Under the pieces are notes generated by a model. The model saw only the letters and a program-made list of their open reading frames with translations. It searched no databases and was not told where the DNA came from. A DNA stretch of 64,000 nt, from NCBI GenBank assembly GCA_020638735.1, contig JACKHZ010000010.1:186001-250000 (forward strand), in the 5' to 3' direction. Below, one piece after another: positions 25,776-35,357 of this stretch. How positions within the stretch are numbered: position 1 is the first letter of the stretch; each line of letters opens with the position of its first letter. The position numbers and the translations under genes were made by a program. The DNA is from Planctomycetota bacterium (GTDB taxonomy: Bacteria > Planctomycetota > UBA1135 > UBA2386).

Positions 25776-27406
25776 CGCACGAAGCCGAACCGCCCCGGCC
25801 ACGCGTTGCCGGTCAGCCAGCTGATCGGCCGGAACGGGTAGAACACCAGCAGCGCGCGGCCCTGGATGTCCGAGCGCGGCACGAACGAGATGCCCTTGGT
25901 GTTGGTGGTGGTCGGCGCCGTCCACGGCTTGCCGTCCTTGCCGATGAACACCACCGGGCTGCCGTCGCTCGGGTTGCCCCAGTTGGGACCGATCTCGGCC
26001 TTCAGGCGGTGCAGCTCGCCGTACTCGTCGATGATGACGATCGCCTTCTGCTCGGGGTAGGCGATCGGCGTCTCGTCGCGGTCGGGCGGGTTGGCCAGCG
26101 ACATCGGCCGCTTGTTGCCGCGCAGCGTGCGCACCGCTTCGGGGCTGTCCGGCGGCACGACGTTGTCGTCGGCGTCGACGCCGATCGTGATCGCCGTCCA
26201 GCCGCGCGAGTCGATCGACTGCAGCGTGTTGTCGCCGAGCATGTAGTAGTGCCCCTCGGGCACCTCGATGACCTCCGGCGCCTGGTCGCGCGTGTAGTGC
26301 TGGTCGCGGTCGAGGCGCAGCTCCTGCAGCGTGACGTTGCCCTTGCCGCGGGCGCTGAACTGCGGCACCACGCGCTGGTTGATCGGGAACTCGAGCCTGC
26401 CGTCCTTCTGCGGCAGCACGCAGCCGTCGCGGATCGCCCACGCGGCGGCGTCGAACCGCTGCAGCTCGTCGCCGTCGCGCCACGCGATCAGCATGTCGTC
26501 GACGTGGGCGAACATCAGCCCGGTCGGCGTGCCGGCCGCCAGCGCGCAGGCGAACTCGTCGCTCTTGCCGAGCGTCTGCTTGTCGTCGCGCACCTCGAGC
26601 GTGGCCTTGTCGCCGCGCACCACGAAGGCGAACGTCAGCTTCGGGTTGCCCGGCCGGCTGACGTCGATCTCGAGCGCGAACTCGTCGAGCGCCTGCTCGG
26701 TGGTGACCGTCGCCCCGAGGCGGCAGTCCGGCACGATCTCCTGCGTGCGCATGTAGCCGATGGTCTTCTCGCGGATCTTGCTGGCGACCGCGGCCGGGTA
26801 GCCGTCCCAGACGCGGTCGACCATGCCGCCGTCGGCCTCGTCGCGGAAGAACAGCCGCGCCACGCCGTTGGCCAGCGACAGCTTGACGTCCTCACCGACC
26901 TCGCTCGCCGCCTTGCCGGGCGACGCGGCCCAGATCTCGCCGAGCATCTTCGTCTCCGAGCGCGTCTCCATGCGCGCCGGGAAGACGTTCTTCCACATCT
27001 CCTCCTGCAGGTCGTCGGGCTTGCGGATCGGTGTGAAGGTGCGCGCCGCGCCGTCGCCGGAGACCTGGTAGAGGTTGCCGCCGCCGATGAACAGCCGGTC
27101 GCCCGGCATGCCGCCGATGCGCTTGACGTAGTTCTGGTTCTTCTGCAGCGGGTACTTGAAGACCGTGATGTCCCAGCGCTGCGGCTCGCGCCAGGTCTGG
27201 ATCAGCTTGTCGACCAGGATGCGGTCGTAGACGTCCGCCTCGCTGCTGCCCATCAGGGTCGGCTGCATCGACGAGGTCGGGATCTGGTAGGCCTCGATGC
27301 AGAACCACTTGAGCAGCACGGCGGCGAGGATCGCCACGCCGAACGCCTCGAGGTTGGTCCGCACGGGGCCGACCAGGATCGTCTTCTTGGACTTCTTCTT
27401 GCTCAT
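25772..27406 (-). CDS. lepB: Signal peptidase I with a large insertion
   Basis: A 544-residue protein with an N-terminal membrane helix (LEAFGVAILAAVLLKWF). The SPase I boxes are present: PTSSMQPT (catalytic Ser46), YVKRIGGMPGD (general-base Lys95) and GHYYMLGDNTLQSIDSRGW (box E). It cleaves signal peptides of exported proteins at the outer face of the inner membrane. Typical signal peptidases are 200-330 residues. Here nearly 300 residues lie between box D and box E and look like a beta-sandwich (FAFVVRGDKATLEVRDD, MLIAWRDGDELQRF). It overlaps lptB by four bases. Confidence 0.93.
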   Translation of the reverse strand: MSKKKSKKTILVGPVRTNLEAFGVAILAAVLLKWFCIEAYQIPTSSMQPTLMGSSEADVYDRILVDKLIQTWREPQRWDITVFKYPLQKNQNYVKRIGGMPGDRLFIGGGNLYQVSGDGAARTFTPIRKPDDLQEEMWKNVFPARMETRSETKMLGEIWAASPGKAASEVGEDVKLSLANGVARLFFRDEADGGMVDRVWDGYPAAVASKIREKTIGYMRTQEIVPDCRLGATVTTEQALDEFALEIDVSRPGNPKLTFAFVVRGDKATLEVRDDKQTLGKSDEFACALAAGTPTGLMFAHVDDMLIAWRDGDELQRFDAAAWAIRDGCVLPQKDGRLEFPINQRVVPQFSARGKGNVTLQELRLDRDQHYTRDQAPEVIEVPEGHYYMLGDNTLQSIDSRGWTAITIGVDADDNVVPPDSPEAVRTLRGNKRPMSLANPPDRDETPIAYPEQKAIVIIDEYGELHRLKAEIGPNWGNPSDGSPVVFIGKDGKPWTAPTTTNTKGISFVPRSDIQGRALLVFYPFRPISWLTGNAWPGRFGFVR

Positions 27407-27530
27407 GGCTCTGCGCCGCGCGCCGTTGCCGCGCGCGGGGCGGCATCGTAGGCGAAGGGGGGCGTCGGGCAATGCCGGGCACGGCCCGGTGGCGAGGTTC
27501 GTGCCGTCGATGGCCCTATGCTGCCGACGC

Positions 27531-28088
27531 GTGAGCCGTCCCGTCCGCAACCAGCGCCTCTTCGTCGCGGTCTATCCGCCGTTGGAGGTCCTGAGGTCGA
27601 TGGTGCAGGCGCTCGACGCGGTCCGCGGGCTGCCGGCGTTCGAGCCGACTCCGCCGGAGCTCGTGCACCTGACGGTGCTATTCCTCGGCGATGTCGCCGC
27701 GAAGGACCTGTCGCACGTGTGCGAGTCGATCGAGCGCTCCACCGCCGGCATCGGGGCAATGATCCTGTGCCCGCGCATTCTGGTCACGTTGCCTCGCGCC
27801 GACGCGGCACGACTGATCGCCTGCGCCATCGACGCTCCGGGCACCCTGGTCGACCTGCATCGCCGCCTCGCCTTGCGCCTGGCGACGAACCGCCGGCAGA
27901 AGCAGCCGGACGGCGACTACTCCCCGCACGTCACGCTGGGCAGGTTCCCTTCGCCGACGCCGGTGACGCCGCTCGAACGCGCCGTCGCGATCGCGCCGTT
28001 CCGCATCGACAAGATCCACCTGATGCGCACCGTGCTGCGGCCGGGCGGCACGCGTCACGAGCTGGTGCACACGTTCGCGCTGGAGTGA
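27531..28088 (+). CDS. thpR: RNA 2',3'-cyclic phosphodiesterase
   Basis: A 185-residue 2H phosphoesterase. The two HxTx motifs are HLTV (in LVHLTVLFLG) and HVTL (in SPHVTLGRFP), the pair of catalytic histidines. It begins with RLFVAVYPP, the usual ThpR/LigT opening. The family opens 2',3'-cyclic phosphate RNA ends and can ligate tRNA halves in vitro. GTG 27531 is the best start. ATG 27510 would add seven residues. It is divergent from lepB and convergent with lepA. Confidence 0.92.
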   Translation: MSRPVRNQRLFVAVYPPLEVLRSMVQALDAVRGLPAFEPTPPELVHLTVLFLGDVAAKDLSHVCESIERSTAGIGAMILCPRILVTLPRADAARLIACAIDAPGTLVDLHRRLALRLATNRRQKQPDGDYSPHVTLGRFPSPTPVTPLERAVAIAPFRIDKIHLMRTVLRPGGTRHELVHTFALE

Positions 28089-28111
28089 CCAGTGACCCCG
28101 AGCAGCGTGGC

Positions 28112-28130
28112 GGGCGCGTTCTGCGCGCCC
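28112..28130. terminator. Hairpin between convergent thpR and lepA
   Basis: A seven-base perfect stem (28112-28118 with 28124-28130) and a five-base loop TTCTG lie in the 47-bp gap between the two stop codons. No T-run is present on either side, so it may act as a shared, weak, two-way terminator. Confidence 0.4.
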
Positions 28131-28135
28131 CGCGC

Positions 28136-29947
<1,812 letters not shown>

Positions 29948-30171
29948 GGGCGGGCGCGGTTCGGCGGTCTGGATCGGTCGGGCCGGATGCTGGCGCCGGG
30001 CGATCGGGGCGAAGCATGGTAGGGCCGGAGGGCTGCGGCGCAAAGCGGCTTCGGGGAAGGGGGCGGGCGTGCCGGTTCTGGCCGGCCGGCTGCCGCCGTC
30101 GGCGGCGCGCGGGAAACGCGCGCTGCGCGACACAGGCGGTGACTGTTCACGCGGCGGTCCCGCTTCCGACC

Positions 30172-32316
30172 TCAGCGCCGCAGAGCCAGCAGGGCGGCCG
30201 TGCGATCGAGCAGTTCGCGGCTGGAGAACGGCTTGCCGAGCAGGTCCGCGGCGGCGAACGCGCCGAAGTCGATGTCCGCCTCGCTGCGCGGGTGGGCGGT
30301 GACGAACAGCACCGGCAGCGACGGGTGCAGCGCGCGGAGGCGCTTCGCCAGCGCGCCGCCGCCCAGGCGCGGCATGACGAGGTCGGTGATCAGCAGGTCG
30401 ATGGGCCATTCGGTCTCTGCGACGGAGAGCGCGTGTTCGCCGTCCTCTGCCTCGAACACGACGTATCCAGCCGCCGCCAGCACGCGCCGCATCAGGTCGC
30501 GCAGCGCGCGCTCGTCGTCGACGACGAGCACGCGACGCGCGCTCCCGGTCCGATCGGTCGCCGCCGGTGCCTGCGGGACGGCGACTGGTCGCGTCGCCGA
30601 TGGCAGCCAGACGTGGACGGTCGTTCCGCGGTTGGTGTCGCTGTCGATCGCGACCCCGCCGCAGCTCTGCTTGGCGATGCCGTAGACGGTGGCGAGGCCG
30701 AGTCCCGAGCCGCCTCCCTGTCCCTTGGTCGTGAAGAACGGCTCGAACGCGCGGGCCTGGACCTCGGCGCTCATGCCGTGCCCCGTGTCGCGGACCTCGA
30801 GCTCGGCGAACTCCCCGGCCGCTACCCCGATCCTCGCCGCCTCGGCGCCAGCGAGCTTGCGGCCGCGCGTCGTCAACGTGAGCACGCCGCCGTCGGGCAT
30901 CGCGTCGCGCGAGTTGATGACGAGGTTCATCACCACCTGTTCGAGCTGGCCGAGGTCGGCGCGGACCCATACCGGCGTCTCGGCGACAACCTCGACGCGC
31001 ACCGCGTCGCCGAGCAATCGCCGCAGCAGCGCGGTCGACTGCGCGACGACCGCGCCGAGCTCGAACACGCCGGGCTTGAGGATCTGCCGCCCGCCGAAGG
31101 CGAGCAGCTGGCGGGTCAGGCCCGCGCCGCGCTGCGCCGCTTCGACGATCTCCGCCGCCCGCACCTGCACGGGGCTGCCCGGAGCCGCGCCGGTGCGCAG
31201 GTCGTCGGCGTTGCCGGCGATGATCGTCAGCAGGTTGTTGAAGTCGTGGGCGACACCTCCTGCGAGCATGCCGACGGCCTCCATCTTGTGCACCAATCGG
31301 AGCTGCGCCTCGAGCTCGCGCTGCCGCGCGACGAGCGCACCGAACACGAGCGGCACGATGACCAGGGTCAACAGGAACACCTGCGCCGCTGCGTGTCGTT
31401 CTTCGAGCGGCACGCACAGGAACGGGCCGTAGCCGCGGGTCGTCGCCACCGCCAGGAAGGCCGCGCTGCACGCCGCGACCGTGGTCGCCCCGACCGGGCC
31501 GTGCCGCAGCGCCGCCATCAGCGCGAACAGCAGCACGACGGACAACAGCGTGACGCTGGTCGAGGACGCCGGACACAGGAAGACGACGAACCCGAGCCAC
31601 GCGATGGCGCCGGCGACGAAGGCCATCGTGTGGGGCAGCACGCGCAGCCCGGACGATCGCGAGAGCGTGTCGTGCCAGGTGAGCGCGGTCGGCACGACGA
31701 CGACGACGCCGAGCGCGTTCATGCACCACCACCCGACCCATCCGGACAACAGTCCGAGCTCCACCGCGGCCGCCCGATCCATGCCGCGACCGACGAACGA
31801 CACCGTGATGCTGACGAACGGTGCCGCACCCGCCGCCAGCGCGAGGATGCCCACGTCCTGCAGCCGGGAGAAGTCGCGGCGAAGGCCGCAACGACGCAGG
31901 ATCCAGGCGCCGACCAGCGCTTCGAGGCCGCTGCCCAAGGCCTCTGGCACGGCGATGCCGACGGCGTAGTGCAGCATCAGCCGCTGGATCAGCGTCGCGG
32001 CGACGACGGCCCACAGCCCCGGCGAGCCGAGCAGCCAGACTCCGCTGACGCCCACGCCCGACGCGAACCAGGCGATGGACTGCGTGACCGCGTCGTTCTG
32101 CGGCGCCACGCTGCTCGACAACGCGAGGAGCAGCTGCGTCGCGAACAGGGCGAAGATCGCGACCGCCCTGCGTGCAGGCCTGTTGCCGGCGCGGAGGTTC
32201 GCGGCCGCCAGGGGCAGCCGATCGGATGCAGCGGCAGGCGCGAGGCTCGGGGCGGGCGACACGGATGGGACCGTCGGACGAGGGCGATGACGACGATACG
32301 TCCGCTGCTGCGCCAT
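30172..32316 (-). CDS. MASE1 hybrid sensor histidine kinase
   Basis: A 714-residue protein. About eight membrane helices (residues 50-330) match the MASE1 sensor (AVTQSIAWFASGVGVSGVWLL, cut at the W-F-A-x-G core). A HisKA domain follows with the phospho-accepting His in GGVAHDFNNLL. A HATPase domain with N-box MNLVINSRDAM and GHGMSAEV, GSGLGL motifs comes next, then a receiver domain with LLITDLVMPRLGG (phosphorylated Asp) and a Lys in LGKPFSS. It senses an unknown signal and passes phosphate internally. No response regulator with an output domain lies next to it. Confidence 0.93.
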   Translation of the reverse strand: MAQQRTYRRHRPRPTVPSVSPAPSLAPAAASDRLPLAAANLRAGNRPARRAVAIFALFATQLLLALSSSVAPQNDAVTQSIAWFASGVGVSGVWLLGSPGLWAVVAATLIQRLMLHYAVGIAVPEALGSGLEALVGAWILRRCGLRRDFSRLQDVGILALAAGAAPFVSITVSFVGRGMDRAAAVELGLLSGWVGWWCMNALGVVVVVPTALTWHDTLSRSSGLRVLPHTMAFVAGAIAWLGFVVFLCPASSTSVTLLSVVLLFALMAALRHGPVGATTVAACSAAFLAVATTRGYGPFLCVPLEERHAAAQVFLLTLVIVPLVFGALVARQRELEAQLRLVHKMEAVGMLAGGVAHDFNNLLTIIAGNADDLRTGAAPGSPVQVRAAEIVEAAQRGAGLTRQLLAFGGRQILKPGVFELGAVVAQSTALLRRLLGDAVRVEVVAETPVWVRADLGQLEQVVMNLVINSRDAMPDGGVLTLTTRGRKLAGAEAARIGVAAGEFAELEVRDTGHGMSAEVQARAFEPFFTTKGQGGGSGLGLATVYGIAKQSCGGVAIDSDTNRGTTVHVWLPSATRPVAVPQAPAATDRTGSARRVLVVDDERALRDLMRRVLAAAGYVVFEAEDGEHALSVAETEWPIDLLITDLVMPRLGGGALAKRLRALHPSLPVLFVTAHPRSEADIDFGAFAAADLLGKPFSSRELLDRTAALLALRR

Positions 32317-32515
32317 TGACAGGCAGCTGCAAGGGTGTTGCGTGCCGGTGCGGGGCGGGAAGCGGGGCTTCGAGGTGTGCGAGCTCTGACGCCTGGTCTT
32401 CAGCGTTCGGCTTCGCCGTCCACCGGACGCCGGCGGGCTCGGCGATGGGGTGGCACGTCGGCGACGTCGCTTCGCTCACCGTGACCGCCGCCGCGGCGGG
32501 TTGGAGCTGCGCGTG
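32317..32515. other. Non-coding stretch before a small open frame
   Basis: About 200 bp upstream of the histidine kinase start. No recognisable gene is seen. Together with the 32516-32913 region this makes about 600 bp between divergent genes, long for this dense genome. It probably holds the kinase promoter. Confidence 0.4.
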
Positions 32516-32713
32516 ATGTCGTCGACCGGGGTCGAGCGCGCGCCCGTGGCGCCGGACGCGCGAGCGCTGTCGGCGATGCTGGGGGGAGCACGTCGCGTTC
32601 GCCGATCGCGTGTTCCGGCCGTGTCCGCGCATCGGTCCTGGCGCGGGCGCGACGACAGGACGCCGTGGTGCAGCGAGCCGGACCGGGCGTCGCTGGCCGA
32701 GGCCCGCCGGTAG
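32516..32713 (+). CDS. Possible small gene of unknown function
   Basis: A 65-codon frame with a GGAG site about 12 bases before the ATG and mostly G or C in third positions, as in real genes of this window. The protein is arginine- and serine-rich (ARRVRRSRVPAV) and has no recognised motif. It could be a true small gene, the remnant of a larger one, or chance. Its downstream neighbour at 32914 is the nidogen-like gene. Confidence 0.3.
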   Translation: MSSTGVERAPVAPDARALSAMLGGARRVRRSRVPAVSAHRSWRGRDDRTPWCSEPDRASLAEARR

Positions 32714-32913
32714 GCGTGCCGCTCCGGCCCGCCGATCTCCGCGTCCATCGGTCGGGCGAACCTCTTTGTCGCCCATCCGTAAATCAAGTCCATCGGGCAG
32801 TTTGCAGCGCGACTTTTTGGTCCCGGCCACTGCCCGGGCCCGGACCTGCCGGCTAGTCTTTCGGGCATCGGCCTGCTCGAGGCCTCTTCTCCGTACCCTG
32901 CTATCCGACTTCC

Positions 32914-34632
32914 ATGCTCAAGACATTCGGTTTCGTGTCCCTCGGTCTCGCTGCCAGCCTGGCGGCGCAGGACTGCTCCGACCTCGGCACCAACTACGGC
33001 GTCGGCGACGACGTCGTCGTCAACTCTGGCAACGCCATCCCGATCGGCTTCGCCTTCCCGCTCGGCGGCAGCACGTTCACCGACCTGCACCCCAGCACCA
33101 ACGGCTTCGTCTACCTGTCGAACGCCGGCGCCGCGATCACGAACGGCGACGCCACCGCGACCTCGGCCGAACTGGCGTCGGGTCCGCCGCGCATCTGCCC
33201 GCTGTGGACCGACCTCAACATGCTCGCCGCCAACAACGGCGCGGTCTGGGTCAACAGCTCGGCGACGGAGTGCACCGTCACCTGGCGCAACGCCGTCTGT
33301 TGGAACCAGACCGTCGTGTTCACGGTGCAGATGAAGCTGTTCCCGTCCGGCGACGTGCAGTTCCTGTACGGGCCCGGCGCGACCAACACCTCGACCTTCG
33401 GTCCGGCTGCCCTGGTCGGCGCGAGCCTCGGCGGCGGCGTGACCCTGCCGGCCGCTTCGGACTTCCTCGTCGCCGGCGCGACCACCGACGACACGGTGTT
33501 CGAGGAGTTCCTCGCGGCGGGCTCCTTCGACCTGCCGAACGACTCGCTGTTCCTCTTCCCGACCGCCCCGGGTTGGACCTGGGCCGCGGCCGGTCCGATG
33601 AACAACTGCGTGTCCAAGGCGCGCAGCTACGGCACCGGCTGCGGCTTCACCAACACCGTCGGTGAGGCGAAGTACGAGCTGTTCACTGCGTTCGACCTGT
33701 CGAACACCGGCCAGACCTACGCCTGGACCGGCACTGGCTACGTGCTGGCCGACGGCGCTGGCGCGATCGTCCCGGCGGTCAACACGCCGACGACGTTCGG
33801 CGACGACAACACGCAGCAGATCCCGCTCGGCTTCACGATGCCGTCCCCGGCTGGCGGCACCTCGAACATCTGGCTGTGCTCGAACGGCTGGCTCTCGTTC
33901 CAGGCGACGACCAGCACGGACCTCAGCGAGTCGATCGCCGACCACCTGGCCGGTGTCGCCAAGCTGGCGTTCCTGTGGGACGACCTCGCCCCCAACCAGG
34001 CGGGCACGGTGACGATCGACTACCCGAGCGCGACCCAGTGCATCGTCACGTTCGACGGTGTGACCCAGTGGAACGCCGCCGACTCCAACACGGTGCAGGT
34101 CGTGCTGAACAGCAACGGTGACATCGAGGTTCGTTACGGCGCCTGCGCGCTGCTCGACTGCCTCGTCGGCGTGTCGCCCGGCAATGCGGCCATCGACGGC
34201 GGCTCGGTCAACTACTCGGACCTCGCCACCACCGGCCCGGTCATTATCGACACCCACGTCGGCCCGTTCGGCTTCTCCGGGCTCGCCCTGTTCTCCAACG
34301 TGCCGGTCCTCGGCACCAACTGGGACCTGACGACCTCGAACATCGACCCGATCTCGCCGATCTCGGTGACGTTCTTCGGCGCGCTGCCGGTCGACCCGGG
34401 CTTCGACCTCACCACCCTGGGCGCCCCGGGCTGCAACCTGCACATCACGCTGCCGCCCATTGCCCAGCTGACGGGCATCTCGGTTGGCGGCAGCTCGACG
34501 GTGACGCTGGCGATCCCGGTCAACCCGGCCCTGGTCGGCGCGAGCGCGGCGGCGCAGTCGGTCTGCCTGACGCTCGGCAACACGCTGGCTCTCTACTCCT
34601 CGAACGGTGTCGAGGGCACGTTCGGCTACTGA
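32914..34632 (+). CDS. Secreted protein with two nidogen-like beta domains
   Basis: A 572-residue exported protein with a short signal peptide (GFVSLGLAASLAAQ). Two similar modules follow: around residues 40-220 (IGFAFPLGGSTFTDLHPSTNGFVYLS, shortened to the N-G-F-V-Y-L-S core, then PLWTDLN) and 290-440 (IPLGFTMPSPAGGTSN, SNGWLSF, AFLWDDLAP). Both show the strand pattern of nidogen-like extracellular domains. A C-terminal beta region with VGGSSTVTLAIP ends the protein. It is probably a surface adhesin or matrix protein. It is a paralogue of the gene at 63278. A terminator follows. Confidence 0.8.
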   Translation: MLKTFGFVSLGLAASLAAQDCSDLGTNYGVGDDVVVNSGNAIPIGFAFPLGGSTFTDLHPSTNGFVYLSNAGAAITNGDATATSAELASGPPRICPLWTDLNMLAANNGAVWVNSSATECTVTWRNAVCWNQTVVFTVQMKLFPSGDVQFLYGPGATNTSTFGPAALVGASLGGGVTLPAASDFLVAGATTDDTVFEEFLAAGSFDLPNDSLFLFPTAPGWTWAAAGPMNNCVSKARSYGTGCGFTNTVGEAKYELFTAFDLSNTGQTYAWTGTGYVLADGAGAIVPAVNTPTTFGDDNTQQIPLGFTMPSPAGGTSNIWLCSNGWLSFQATTSTDLSESIADHLAGVAKLAFLWDDLAPNQAGTVTIDYPSATQCIVTFDGVTQWNAADSNTVQVVLNSNGDIEVRYGACALLDCLVGVSPGNAAIDGGSVNYSDLATTGPVIIDTHVGPFGFSGLALFSNVPVLGTNWDLTTSNIDPISPISVTFFGALPVDPGFDLTTLGAPGCNLHITLPPIAQLTGISVGGSSTVTLAIPVNPALVGASAAAQSVCLTLGNTLALYSSNGVEGTFGY

Positions 34633-34687
34633 GCCGAGCAGCTTGATCCGAACGAAGTGCTGCGCCGCACGGCGCGGCACCTCCCAG

Positions 34688-34715
34688 ACGGCCCGCTTCG
34701 GCGGGCCGTTTGCGT
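34688..34715 (+). terminator. Intrinsic terminator after the nidogen-like gene
   Basis: A nine-base perfect stem (34688-34696 with 34701-34709) with the stable tetraloop TTCG is followed by TTGCGTT. It lies about 55 bases past the stop codon and is a good fit to a rho-independent terminator on the plus strand. Confidence 0.75.
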
Positions 34716-34751
34716 TGGTGGTGGCGCCGGCGGCGAAGGCTCGCTCGCTGC

Positions 34752-35333
34752 TCAGTCGTCGGTCGGCGTGTCGTCGCGGTTCATGTGTCGACGCAGCCAC
34801 GTGCGCGCGAACAGGAAGTCGCGATCGACCGTGCGGCGGGTCACCTGCATCAGCTCGGCGATCTCCGCGGGGTCGAGGCCGGCGAAGTAGCGCAGCATCA
34901 CGACCCGCGCCGGGCGGTCGTATTCGGCCTGCAGCGCGTTCAGCGCTTCGTCGAGCTGCAGCACGTCGATCTGGTCGGCGCCAGCCGGCGCGGCGACTTC
35001 GGGACCGAGGGTCTGCGGCGCCTGACCGGCGTTGCGGCGCAGGCGCAGCTTGCGGCGCGCTTCGTCGACGATGATGTTGCGCATCGAGCGCGCGGCGGCG
35101 CCGAAGAAGTGGGCGCGGTTCTGCCAGTTCTGGTTGTCGCCCGCGCCGAGCCGCACCCACGCCTCGTGCACCAGCGCGGTCGGCTGCAGCGTCTCGCCCG
35201 GCCGGAGCTGCCGCAGCCGCGCCGCCGCGATCTGCTTGAGGTCGCCGTAGACCAGCTGCCACAGGGCCTCGTCGGCGCCGGGGTCGCCGCGTTCGGCGCG
35301 CTCCAACGCGAGGGTGATGGGGTTGCCGGACAT
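34752..35333 (-). CDS. ECF-like RNA polymerase sigma factor (planctomycete type)
   Basis: A 193-residue sigma-70 family protein. Region 2 includes LVYGDLKQIAAARL and LVHEAWVRL, with the segment AHFFGAAARSMRNIIVDEAR that marks the ECF-like subfamily expanded in Planctomycetota and Acidobacteria. Region 4 has VVMLRYFAGLDPAEIAELM and TVDRDFLFARTWLRR. It should recruit RNA polymerase to a small set of promoters. It follows the WD40 kinase gene by 24 bp, so the two are likely an operon, and the kinase or its output may control it. Confidence 0.92.
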   Translation of the reverse strand: MSGNPITLALERAERGDPGADEALWQLVYGDLKQIAAARLRQLRPGETLQPTALVHEAWVRLGAGDNQNWQNRAHFFGAAARSMRNIIVDEARRKLRLRRNAGQAPQTLGPEVAAPAGADQIDVLQLDEALNALQAEYDRPARVVMLRYFAGLDPAEIAELMQVTRRTVDRDFLFARTWLRRHMNRDDTPTDD

Positions 35334-35357
35334 CAGCTCCAGGAACCTACCGCGCCG

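Noticed and set aside
29948..32830. N-terminal extension of lepA joining through the histidine kinase region
   Set aside because: Alignment-like features start at the GTG at 29947; the upstream sequence is antisense-type translation of another gene.
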